A stretch of DNA of 64,000 bases from Istiophorus platypterus. Its lineage: Eukaryota; Chordata; Actinopteri; Istiophoriformes; Istiophoridae. This document shows, one piece after another, positions 33,201 through 41,999 of the stretch. The position numbers were made by a program, and so were the translations under genes. Below the pieces are notes generated by a model. That model searched no databases. It was not told the DNA's origin and worked only from the letters and a program-made list of their open reading frames with translations. Where the stretch lies: assembly GCA_016859345.1 (NCBI GenBank), contig CM029121.1, positions 986,829-1,050,828 on the forward strand. Direction: 5' to 3'. How positions within the stretch are numbered: position 1 is the first letter of the stretch; every line of letters starts with the position of its first letter.

Positions 33201-35094
33201 CCAGGGGATTTCCCATGATGCACCGAGCTTCCCTCTCCACCGCCTCCTCCTCTCTCCCTGTCGCATTAACACCTCAAAATTGCTTGTTACTAACTGTCCT
33301 TCCTCTCTCCTGCAGTTTTGTGCTTTTTCGTGCAGGTTTTTCTGATGCTCCTGAGTCTGGATCCATGGTTCTAGACCATCTACTGCCCCATGAGCCTGAT
33401 CCACACCCACTGCTTTAATTATTATGATTACTGCTGTTACCATTTCATTTAGTGCTATTAGTAACATTATCAGCCCTGTTAGTATAACTATAGTGTATAT
33501 ATAGCTATTAGTCCCATTATTGTGCTCAGCTCTCTCTCCTCCCTCCTGCCCCCCTTGTGTCTTGCTCTCTCTCTCGCTCTCGCTCGCTTTCTCACCCTCA
33601 ACCCAGCCGGTCGAGGCAGACACCCCCCCCCACCATGAGCCCAGATCTGTTTAATGTTCCTACCTGTTAAAAGAGTTTTTCGTTGCCACTGTCACCAAGT
33701 GCTGCTCATGGAGGAAATGTTGGGTCTCTGCAAATAATAACTATAACAAGTCTGGCCTAGACCTGCTCTATATGAAAAGTGCCCTGACTCTGGTTTGTTT
33801 ATTTTATCCATAAATAGTTTCTCATTTAATTTTACAGAAAATGTACTCACTCTATTCATTCACATTTTCATTAATGTTTAATAAAAAATATTAAGATAAA
33901 AGTATCACATTGGAGGATTTTATCCAAATTACTCACTTTATCCTTTGTATTCCCTGTTATTTTCCTTTCAGGTTTGGATCAGTGGCATGTGGTGTCGGCC
34001 AGGAACTCTATGTGTTTGGTGGAGTTAGAAGTCAAGAGCCTGACAACCCCGAGCAAAGGCAGATGACAACCTGCAAGTCTGAGTTCTACCATGACGAGAT
34101 GAGGAGGTCAGTATGGTATTACTACTTCTGAAGGATTCTTTAAAGCAATTTATGAACTTTTAGTTGATTCTATGAATATATTATAATCACTATTAATACT
34201 ACAATTTTTCTGTGTTTTAGTTCCACAATATGGTCTAAATGATTAGTGTCAGAGCTTATTCTTGACTTTGGAGGTAGCGCTTATTTAAACAAACTCACCA
34301 CAAGGACGATTTAGTAACTGTTATGGAGCTTTTGACCATCGTTGTCATTAGCAGATGGATTTTCTAAAAGTTGTGTTTTATTCTTAATGAATTCCAACAA
34401 GTAGCACAAAGTGGTTTTGATACCTCAGTGACCTAAAATTTGGAACATCTGTTTTCATTAGAAATTGATAAAAGTGCAATTTTTATCATTCACAATGTCT
34501 TTTAATGGAGACACAAGGACATACATAGATTTGAAAGTATTTGTATGTAGAATGTATACTGTGTACATTGTTGTCAAAATGCAAACAAAATGTTCAACCT
34601 TTTTTATTGGCAAGAAAATTGTCAATAAAAATACAGAGAAATGTGAGATTTTTTTTCCTGTAATTGTCCTCAATTACTATGTGTATTTTGGTATGATGGG
34701 TGCAGGTGGATGTTCCTCGATGATCAAAGCCTGTGTATCCAGACCAGCTCATCCTTCGTCTACGGCGCTGTGCCCATCGGAGCCAGCATCTATGTCGTGG
34801 GAGACCTGGACACAGGTCAGTGAAAGAAAACCGTGCAAAACAACAGAGCTATAATGGAGTTACAGCAGTATCAGTATCTAAATCAGTTTCAGTATCAAGT
34901 TGGTGTTTCTCATGTGTACAGGTATGAGCTTTGACTACATCCGAGAGTTTCGTCGCAGCACCGGTACATGGCATCGCACAAAGCCCATGTTATCCAGCGA
35001 CCTCTCCAAAACAGCCTGTGCTGCCTTGCGCATTGCCAACTGTCGACTGTTCCGCCTTCAGTTGAGCCAGGGCATGTTTCGCATAAGAGTCTGA
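24051..35094 (+). CDS. gan: Gigaxonin (BTB-BACK-kelch adaptor), 12 coding exons
   Basis: Spliced CDS: 24051-24235, 24480-24594, 24799-25149, 26217-26285, 26669-26820, 27267-27388, 27514-27626, 30613-30762, 32385-32521, 33972-34106, 34706-34815, 34922-35094. The exons total 1812 nt and encode 603 residues; human gigaxonin has 597. All introns are GT-AG and all phases agree. The protein has a BTB domain (about 36-135), BACK (about 140-245) and six kelch blades (about 280-600), with repeated GG and W residues as in KLHL proteins. Diagnostic matches to human GAN include VSDPQH near the N-terminus, PVQKN-LAAASPYIR, ENCIGIR, LNVGNE, KPRGYSECI, CKSEFYHDE and RIANC-LFRLQL. Gigaxonin is a CUL3 ubiquitin-ligase adaptor that controls intermediate-filament turnover; human loss causes giant axonal neuropathy. 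No frame break is seen. Intron 7 is the largest (2986 bp) and carries transposon remnants. Confidence 0.97.
24480..24594 (+). CDS. gan: gan exon 2
   Basis: Codes TKLNYNPPK through DYIFSGE (residues 62-100), the central BTB region. Acceptor tcctgttag, donor GAA|gtgagt. Confidence 0.95.
24799..25149 (+). CDS. gan: gan exon 3
   Basis: 117 codons (residues 101-217), the same length as I count in human GAN exon 3. Ends the BTB domain and starts BACK (ENCIGIR, VHYAATEFLQTHFRDV, LNVGNEKHILEAVVRW). Preceded by a TG-rich microsatellite at 24751-24780. Donor AGG|gtgggt. Confidence 0.96.
26217..26285 (+). CDS. gan: gan exon 4
   Basis: 23 codons, VHIKEVMSAVWLQGLDMSY then LREQ, in the BACK domain. Acceptor tatttgcag, donor CAG|gtagag. 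Confidence 0.95.
26669..26820 (+). CDS. gan: gan exon 5
   Basis: Residues 241-290 plus two bases of 291. Codes AMGEPLMREVIREYC through KPRGYSECIVIAGGED. It leads from BACK into the first kelch blade. Donor CGC AA|gtgagt. Confidence 0.95.
27267..27388 (+). CDS. gan: gan exon 6
   Basis: Codes SRKPTAVTRCMCPLYDTNRQ through ARLGHGVVAA (to residue 331). Acceptor cctctacag, donor GCT G|gtcagt. The next intron is only 125 bp. Confidence 0.95.
27514..27626 (+). CDS. gan: gan exon 7
   Basis: Codes EGFLFVMGGTDEHS through NTWSLIPPMLQ (residues 332-369), a kelch blade. The human GFLFVFGG has Met for Phe here. Donor CAG|gtatac. Confidence 0.95.
28093..28302. mobile_element. Tc1-related MITE in gan intron 7
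   Basis: About 210 bp forming a long imperfect inverted repeat. The left arm holds 'acaaatattttgacagtgtc' and 'gatggatgtgaaacaaag'. The right arm, reverse complemented, holds 'atatttggacagtgaaac' and 'aatggatttgaaacaaag'. This terminal sequence is that of a familiar fish Tc1/mariner family. It is non-coding. Confidence 0.75.
28383..28582 (+). repeat. Dispersed teleost repeat fragment in gan intron 7
   Basis: Decayed copy with 'gggtacagcctagacaggtt', 'gacagtttagagtcaccagt' and a tail 'gaacccagaaccttcctg' followed by 'cagtgctaagtgctgtact'. The tail is typical of a very abundant fish repeat. Confidence 0.65.
29000..30400 (-). mobile_element. Decayed L1-like LINE in gan intron 7
   Basis: Minus-strand translation in shifting frames gives a CGLACPNFRLYYWILNL segment at about 30090-30030. 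It resembles the GGL-LPNF-YYYWAA motif of the L1 ORF2 C-terminal region. This is preceded by basic/aromatic text similar to the same region and followed by a 165-codon frame (29536-29039). Many stops and A/T tracts interrupt it. Boundaries are approximate. Confidence 0.5.
30613..30762 (+). CDS. gan: gan exon 8
   Basis: 50 codons, ARQNFGVVELDGLIYVLGGE through TSMTMIRK (residues 370-419), a kelch blade. Acceptor tttatgtag, donor AAG|gtgaca. Confidence 0.95.
30763..32384. other. gan intron 8
   Basis: 1622 bp, AT-rich. A 107-codon minus-strand frame at 32024-32347 has no recognised content. No transposon identified. Confidence 0.6.
32385..32521 (+). CDS. gan: gan exon 9
   Basis: Codes VGCYASMNKKIYAIGGGSYG through CPLKER plus two bases of Arg465, a kelch blade nearly identical to human. 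Acceptor ctttccttcag, donor AG|gtaaat. Confidence 0.95.
33520..33800 (+). repeat. Dispersed teleost repeat (LINE/SINE-type 3' end) in gan intron 9
   Basis: A pyrimidine-rich stretch is followed by 'cccagccggtcgaggcagac', 'cctgttaaaagagtttttcg', 'ttgccactgtcaccaagtgc' and 'ctagacctgctctatatgaa'. In fish genomes this string usually ends with an AATTGAATTGAA tail. The 172-codon minus-strand frame over it is therefore not a gene. Confidence 0.7.
33972..34106 (+). CDS. gan: gan exon 10
   Basis: Codes FGSVACGVGQELYVFGGVRS through CKSEFYHDEMR (residues 466-509), a kelch blade. Acceptor tttcctttcag, donor AG|gtcagt. Confidence 0.95.
34706..34815 (+). CDS. gan: gan exon 11
   Basis: Codes WMFLDDQSLCIQTSSSFVYG through ASIYVVGDLDT (residues 511-546). 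Acceptor gggtgcag, donor ACA G|gtcagt. The following intron is only 106 bp. Confidence 0.95.
34922..35094 (+). CDS. gan: gan exon 12 and stop codon
   Basis: Codes MSFDYIREFRRSTGTWHRTK through LRIANCRLFRLQLSQGMFRI and RV, then TGA. It ends three residues short of the human HSP tail. Confidence 0.95.
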
Positions 35095-35880
35095 CTTCAG
35101 GACACCAACTGGCAACCCTGTGTCTGCTCCATACTCTCTTCACACTTGCACTGGTATTTTCTACCCATTAGGTCTGGGTTTTAGGGAATTTACCAACACT
35201 AAAGTATTATAGTCGCTAGATGCTGAGGATTGTGAATATCTATTCAGGGGCTAATAATCAAGACTCTTTTTGATGTGTGACTTGACAGGACAGAAATTAA
35301 TCTAAACACATTTTTAACATTATGTTATATGGCAATTTTATTAACCACATTTTTTTTCTCATTTTAACGGGGGATTTGACCTTTTTTTTATGGACATTCC
35401 TCATTTCTAATGTTTACTGGTGATCTTTTGCTTGGTGAGGGATTTGAACTGTAAACAAAACTTGATATGTTAACTGCCACACTCACTTGAAGGAATTATT
35501 ATGCATATTTTAGTGAAAACAGTTTAACAGTTTTGCTGTGGTGCAATCTGCATTTTAGGATATATTATGCAGTGTGGTGTTGTATTGTTCCTCTTCAAGA
35601 CCAAATATAAGAACACATAAACATTTGTCCAGATATTTTCAGCAGCTGCAGTGGGGAGAAATTGTTTGTCATAGAAATTTTAAGTGGGAAGTCAGTCCCC
35701 TAGAGAGAAGGGGACGTTTTGCATGGGGAGAAATACTTTCTCCTCTGCCACCAGCCTCAGTATATACCAGAATGCAGTACAGGGCCCCTACACACTGCAC
35801 AGTAACAGCGGTCTTATGAGTTCAATGCATGTCACACTATCCGAGATGGCTCTAATAAAATCTGGGAAACAATCTGTGTT
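35095..35880 (+). other. Probable gan 3' untranslated region
   Basis: The first canonical AATAAA after the stop is at 35854-35859 (tctAATAAAatc), suggesting a 3' UTR of roughly 780 nt. This rests on motif and position only. Confidence 0.45.
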
Positions 35881-36369
35881 AGACTGAACAGCATCAGTTT
35901 TGGGTTGTCAGACTGTACGATGAATGAGTGGTGAATCTTAGTGCCTCAGAGTAAATAGAGGAAAAATTTGCAAGTAGTGAGATGTTGTCTTTTTCCGTCA
36001 TCAGTCTGGGCCATAGCATGGGCTTTGTTTTGCTTTTTAGCTCCGCGGCACTGACGAAAACTGCCAGTGTATTCTGCACTAACTACTGCATGTCATTCTG
36101 AGTGATAGGTTTTATCTTTTCAACTCTGTCAGAATTTTGATTCATAATTTGGAGATTGTCCTCCCAGGAAAAATGAAAGCATCAGTAGTTTCAGCAAACA
36201 TGATTACGAGAAACAGCATTTGTTTAAGTTTAAATGACACGGTGGCTGTAGGAATTATGTCCATTGTCTACTGCAAGCAAAGGAGAACATAGTGTGAGGT
36301 TTTTATAGAACCATTAAGTCTGCAGAAACAGAAGGAGGTCAGGGTGGATGAATGAGTCAACAAAATGAC

Positions 36370-36550
36370 TGTAACACGGGAGACTGTTGCCATTTCCTAC
36401 CAACAGTCAACGTTAGCATCTTTTAACCCTGACCATGATGTTCTCCAACTTTGACCAAGGACTTATTTTAACCATGACAATGAAAGTCCCCTAACTTCAA
36501 CAAAGTAGTAATTTTAACCCAAACCATGAGTTTCCCATTAACCTTACCAA
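36370..36550 (+). repeat. Dispersed teleost repeat with degenerate CTAACC/TTAACC units
   Basis: Begins near 'gtaacacgggagactgttgc', then spaced 'ttttaaccctgaccatgatg', 'ttttaaccatgacaatga' and 'ttttaacccaaaccatgag' units. A related block lies at 51860-52085. Confidence 0.55.
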
Positions 36551-36639
36551 ACTTTCAGAATAGAAAAATGGTTTTGAAAGGTACACAAATGCTGTTGTCC
36601 TGCTGATAGGGGCATCAGATCAGAAAAAACCCATACAAT

Positions 36640-37000
36640 AGAATGAAAATGTTTGGGCACCCCTGGTCAAAATTTCTGTTACTGTGAATAGTTAAGAGAG
36701 TAAAAGATGAACTGATCTCTCCAAAAGGCATAAAAATGACACATTCTTTTAAAAAATTTAAACAAGATCAGTGTTTTATTTTTGTTTTGGAGTGAAAAAT
36801 GGAAAGGAGCACCATACAAAGTATTTGAACTTTTCTCAGTTTGTATTGTAATGAAGAAATTACAGTGAACAGAAACAGTGTAGGTAAAGTTGAGGTCTTG
36901 AAGACCAAGAAAACTTTGTGAGAACTGTCTGTAAAACTGCTTGAAAGGCAAATCAGAGCCCTGTAGATTTGGCTGATTTACAACCAACTTGCTTAGCTAA
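36640..37000 (+). mobile_element. Decayed Tc1-like transposon
   Basis: Starts with the familiar terminal text 'aaaatgtttgggcacccctg' and 'gtcaaaatttctgttactgt', then 'gtgttttatttttgttttg' and 'aaaggagcacca'. It continues into transposase-derived 'gaagaccaagaaaacttt' and 'tgcttgaaaggcaaatca' around 36899-36955. It is truncated and has no intact frame. The right end is not clear. Confidence 0.7.
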
Positions 37001-37507
37001 AAGCTGTGACAGAAATTTTGACCAGAGGTCCCAAAACATTTTCATTCCACTGTGATGTTTGTTCTGGGGGGTATTTAAACAAAGTTTTGTTTTGTTTTGT
37101 TTTTATTTTAATTGGAGGACCTGTTAGCTGTCTTAAGTTGTCAAAGCTTAATTTCAGCCATTGATGGACAACGTTGCCCACATTTTCTCACAATTGTCAC
37201 TTTCGTCACGGACAGACCCAAATCACATGGCATTTAAGGACCATGATTAGAATCTCATATTCTTTTCTTTTTGATCTTCAGATTAAAAACCTTAACTATG
37301 CAGCAAGTTAATCATGGACAGTGTAGAAACTTAAATCGGAATAAATAAGGTAAATCAGAGAGGATATTATAAAATATCAGCATGCATTGCACAGACGGAT
37401 CATCAATGCAGAAACGGAAATGCCCTTAGGGTGGGTCTCCCAAAAGAAATCACGACGGCGAGGTAATAAGATATAGTATAATATCCACTGAGAACTTTTT
37501 GTCACTT

Positions 37508-37780
37508 CATCTAAATGGACTGTACTTAAATAGCACTTTTCTAGCCTTTTTGACCACTTAAAGTGCTTTACACTACTGCCATATTCAAACATTCATACTG
37601 CGCTTTTTCAACACATTGCAGCACATCTACAAACACACACATTCATACACCAATGACACACACATCGGGGCAATTTGGGGTTCAGTATCTTCGACATGTG
37701 GACTGGAGGAGCCAGGGATCGAACCACTTCCCTTCCGGTTAGTGGGCAACCACGCTTCCACCTGATCCACAGCCGTCCCC
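37508..37780 (+). repeat. Dispersed teleost repeat family A, copy 3
   Basis: Near-complete copy: 'ggactgtacttaaatagcac', 'accacttaaagtgctttaca', a CA-rich middle, 'tttggggttcagtatctt', 'atgtggactggaggagccag' and 'ggatcgaaccact'. Confidence 0.75.
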
Positions 37781-40005
37781 TAAGAGATGCAGCATTTCCT
37801 TCGCTGATAACACTCCTGGGCAGAATACTTGTTCGCACATTTCACAAGTGCCCTTCTTGATTGTCAGCTATTATCATTGACCAAGCGATCTGGGCTCAGC
37901 CTGTTTAGAAATAGATGTTACTGCAAGTGACACTCTTTGACTTGTTGCATGTCTTGCTGCCTCCATGACCTCTGACCTGGCTTTATAGTCATTACAGTTT
38001 TGGCATCCCTTTGTTCTGTGTGTTTTACAGCTGCTGCTGTCTGTCCGCAGTCCATGGAGAGCACATATGAATTAGACACACACTCTGGAGCTCATGACAT
38101 GTTGATAAAAATGAAAAGGCAATACACCTCACTAACACGAATGACACTTTCAGTTTTGAAACTGAGGTCTGACCAAAGTACTTTAAATTGTACAAGTTCA
38201 TATTCTTGCTAAGATGGAAAAGTAATGTGACAAGCATGTGACACAAAAACATACAATAGTCATGTTATTTTTAAACAAATACTGTATAATTATGTGTTCT
38301 TGTGTAATACTGAGAAACTGTTGCATAATCCATTAAAATCTGTGTAGTACATCACTACAAAAATAATTGTGTAAGCAAACACATTTTAAAATATATAAAC
38401 ACAGTTTTTGAATTGAATCCAAACAAACTCACCTCCAAAATTCAAAACGGATTTTATAACTCTCAAACCTAAAAAGACATCATCTTGTTGCACCAGCTGA
38501 AGTATTGCTGATCCTCAAAGTGAATATTAACTAATACATTGTGAGTACTTAGATTTACACTACAGGTTCACTATTTGTGCTTATGCCACATTTTTCCATG
38601 TAATATTACCTGATCTGTAATCGACTGATCATTTATTGATTGCGTCTGTTGGATTTTATTGTACTTTGTTTTACTAAGGTTAAGAGGACTCTTTCATATA
38701 GGGTCAAAAACTGTAACAACATTAACAAATTTTAAAATGTGCAATCTTGATGAATGAACTCAGAAAAGGTTAACACATGAACCGTTGAAGTTACCTTTTT
38801 GACTTAAGCACCAGTATTGCTATGGAGTAGTGTTGTTGAGTGTTGGTTTGTTTGTACCGCCTACAATTTTGTTAACTCTCGAAGTGTAGCAATGTTCCTA
38901 TAAAGCCAGGAAAGAGGTGAATGCAGCATAAAATTATATATAATTTCTAATTTATTCCAAATAATAGTAACTTTATCGCACAGAGCCAAGTCAAGTTAGT
39001 GTCATCATAAGTCTAAAGAGATTGTGTATATTACTTTTACAAAACTATGTGCCCCCTATATTCATAATGAACATTTTCCTTTGGCTCTTCTATCATCAGT
39101 CCCTACCATTTTCTAGTTGTCCCTGTTGAGCCTAAGCTAAGAACCTAGCCATAGCTGATGCAGCAGGCTGCTGGTCTTATAATACACAGACTAACATTAG
39201 ACACCAACTAAATTTAAATTCTTAATTTTTTTCTGCTCTGAATGGTTTGATGGTAAGCAAAATGAATCATTTTTTTTATATGATTTGAAATAAATGAGAA
39301 GGAAAGTATTTATTAGTATGACCACTGTGTGAAACACAGTTGAAATATACACATAAGAAAAAGATTTCTTATAAAGTATGTTCACACTGATATGACACAG
39401 AAGCTGAATATTAAAGAATTTATGTCTTGACTGTCCAAACAATAGAAAGCAGCGGGTTCAAAATGCTGAGGTCTGATGGTGAATAATGTGCTTCATTATT
39501 TTTGCCTATAGTGTGTAATAATTCATAGTAAATACTACAGTGGGTTCCCCAGCTGTTCTGTATCCTAAGTAAAACTTGTTTTCACCTGTTATAACTTATG
39601 ACTGTATTGTTATACACTGAAAAAACACAATAAGGGAAAATAATAACAGTTGCAAGTAGACTAGTTTTAACTAAAGCCATGTTTTGAAAGAAGGGGAATG
39701 AAACTGTTGTTTCAGTTTGTACTTTTGTAACTGATGCATGAGGAGGTTTTGCAAGATTTTGACGTCAGAGGAATTAAAGAACGAAACTGTATGTTCTCTC
39801 CCATTTCTTTCTATTTTTTGTTTGTACAGTATGCTTCAAAACACCAAGTGCTGATATTTATTCTGTGTGCTAGAGTTTGATCAGTGATTCAGGTAAAAAT
39901 TAGAATATAATCTGTTCAGTCATTTTTTTTTTACCTTCCATGTTATAGTTCATGATGTACAAAGAAATACCGAAAGCTGAATAATTTTTAAATCCTATGT
40001 TTCAG
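37781..40005. other. Intergenic DNA, nothing recognised
   Basis: AT-rich. Short frames (38000-38212, 39197-39442) show no protein features. Confidence 0.45.
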
Positions 40006-40009
40006 CTGC

Positions 40010-40345
40010 TTGTATCCACAATATTCTCTTGGTCACTACCCAAAGCTCATGACCAAAGGTGAGGGTTGAAACATAAATTGACTTGTTAATCAAAAGCTTT
40101 GTCTTTCAGTTCAGCTCCCTCTTCACCATGATAGTCTGGTAAAACATCCACTTTACTGCTGATGCTGCACCGATCTATCATACAGGCTCCTGTTCCATTC
40201 TACCGTCAGTCATGAGAAAGACACTGACATACTTAAACTCCCTCACTTGGAGCAGAAAAAACCAACCTGAAGGGAACAACCTATCATTTTCCGGCAGAGT
40301 AAATTAGCCTCAGACTTGGAGGTGCTGACTCTCCTCAAGCGACAG
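40010..40345 (-). mobile_element. LINE reverse-transcriptase fragment
   Basis: The plus-strand text 'ggtcactacccaaagctcat', 'gaccaaaggtgagggttgaa' and 'cagacttggaggtgctgact' is the antisense of a fish non-LTR element. The sense (minus) strand would encode the region around a STSKSEA / PLQVG / LTYGHELW-type motif. It is broken by stops and no ends were found. Confidence 0.65.
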
Positions 40346-40903
40346 TAATTGATTCATCAGGTTCATGAAAAGGTGCACTAGGCCAAAAAAAAAGAAAAAA
40401 GATGTAGAAACAGTTTGTTTAATAACTAGTGATGGTGCACGGGTTTAAAACAGGCTCAATGTTAATCAGTAGAAATGTAATGGAAAAAAAGGAAAATAAA
40501 TTTAGTAAAATACAGAAAAATTCAGAAGAAAGAAAGAATAAGTAGTTGTTAGGATTAGTCTTATCTGCAAGTGGTGGCACTGCATACTCACAACTGATAG
40601 ATCTAAAATAAAAACGTGTTTTATTCAAATTACTGTCAGCAAAATACGAAAAAAACAGGAGCATCAACAATCTAAATGCACTACAAACAGAAAAAACATG
40701 CTAGCACAGCATAGGTGTCCATCCACAATGCCATTTTCTTTTCTCTAAAATTAAATCCTATTTAATGTTTATCACATTCAAAAAAAAAAAAAAAGTTTAT
40801 TTTGGTCAGATGAAACTTATTTATACTGGATCTTGTTCTTCTCATTGCTTTAATGTCATCAAATATTTATCAAAATAATTTCCAGCATTGCAAAATCAAC
40901 ACA

Positions 40904-41695
40904 TTATTCTGGCTCTATGACACATGACACTTGCTGCATTCCTTCCTCTACAGGGAAAGTACGGACTGTTAACACAACAGTAGATAGTCTGCTGGTGGGT
41001 TGATCAGCTTGTTGCAACTTGTCCCCAGACCAATCCTGGCTGAAGTTCCGGGGCTGTTGCAGCAGGAAAGACTCTGCTGTTGGGGGACTCTGGGTGGAAT
41101 GGAAAAGAAAAGAGGCTTTGGAAGCTCCATGGGATGCCCTGGCGGGACCGTGGCAACCACAGAGATGACACTGAGGTAGTTGTTGCAAGTTGGAACCCCT
41201 TGAGATGGAAGACTGTGAAGCCTCTGTTCCCTGGCAGTTACATTCAGTACAGACGTGCTGCTCTGCCCTAACACTCACCTGTGTTTCTACAGCCTTGTTC
41301 CCTTGAGCATAGTGGACTGTGGCCATGCATTCCACAGGAAAAATTTGCATTTTTCCTCGGCACACACAGGCATCAGGCATCAGCTGTGCCATTGGGACCT
41401 AAACAGAACATTTGCATTCCTGCCATTTTGGGCAGGTTAGGAGGAGATCCCTCAATGACTGCTCTGCATCAAACAGGAAGAAAGAGGGTTGTTCCTTCCT
41501 TGACAGGGTGCCGCTCCTCCCACTTGAATCTAACATCTGATACCTGTGCAATCCAAGCATTATAAGAATGTTGCTCTAAAGCGAAATGTAAGGTTTGGGA
41601 GTGATGCCCTTTTTTTAACAGTAAAATAGTTGGCTCGCTATTTCCAGCCAGTCAACCATTGGACTCACCTCATCGGCACACAGAGCGGCTGCCAT
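40904..41695 (-). CDS. Unrecognised candidate gene, three exons
   Basis: Hypothetical model with exons 41695-41669 (MAAALCADE), 41398-41279 (40 codons, VPMAQLMPDACVCRGK through GNKAVETQ) and 41089-40904 (SPPTAESFLLQQPRNF to VSCVIEPE, then TAA). All junctions are phase 0. Donors are GAG|gtgagt and CAG|gtgagt. Acceptors are ttctgtttag and ttttccattccacccag. It would encode about 110 residues. An AATAAA on the minus strand at 40801-40796 lies about 100 nt past the stop. The second intron is 189 nt and open in the same frame, so exons 2 and 3 could instead be one continuous exon (162 codons from the ATG at 41392). I recognise no domain; the peptide has no signal sequence or membrane segment. A 99-codon frame (41995-41696) ends one codon before the start. 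A chance ORF or decayed gene is possible. Confidence 0.3.
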
Positions 41696-41999
41696 TTATG
41701 GCAAAGGCCTGAGAGGAATGTCACTGCTGTTTTGTCCTCCAGAACACTCCTCCATCAACAACTTGGTGCATTGGTGGGCTATCCAGAGAGCAAACCAGGA
41801 TAGCCATGTTGCTAGCCATTGCCACCATCTGAGCAGTTCCAGCATAGCAGCTATCATTCTGTCCCACTGAGAGGGAAGTGACGGCTGATCACCAGGCCAC
41901 AAAAGCATCATGGGGAGGAAGCAGACACTGCCTGCACCTCTGTGGTGACAAGGCTTTTGTCCTCTGCCAGCTGTCGATGGGGCAGTAAGGCCCATACAC

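Noticed and set aside
33105..33623. 172-codon minus-strand frame in gan intron 9
   Set aside because: Partly covers a dispersed fish repeat and a pyrimidine-rich tract; Arg/Glu-rich low-complexity translation without homology that I know.
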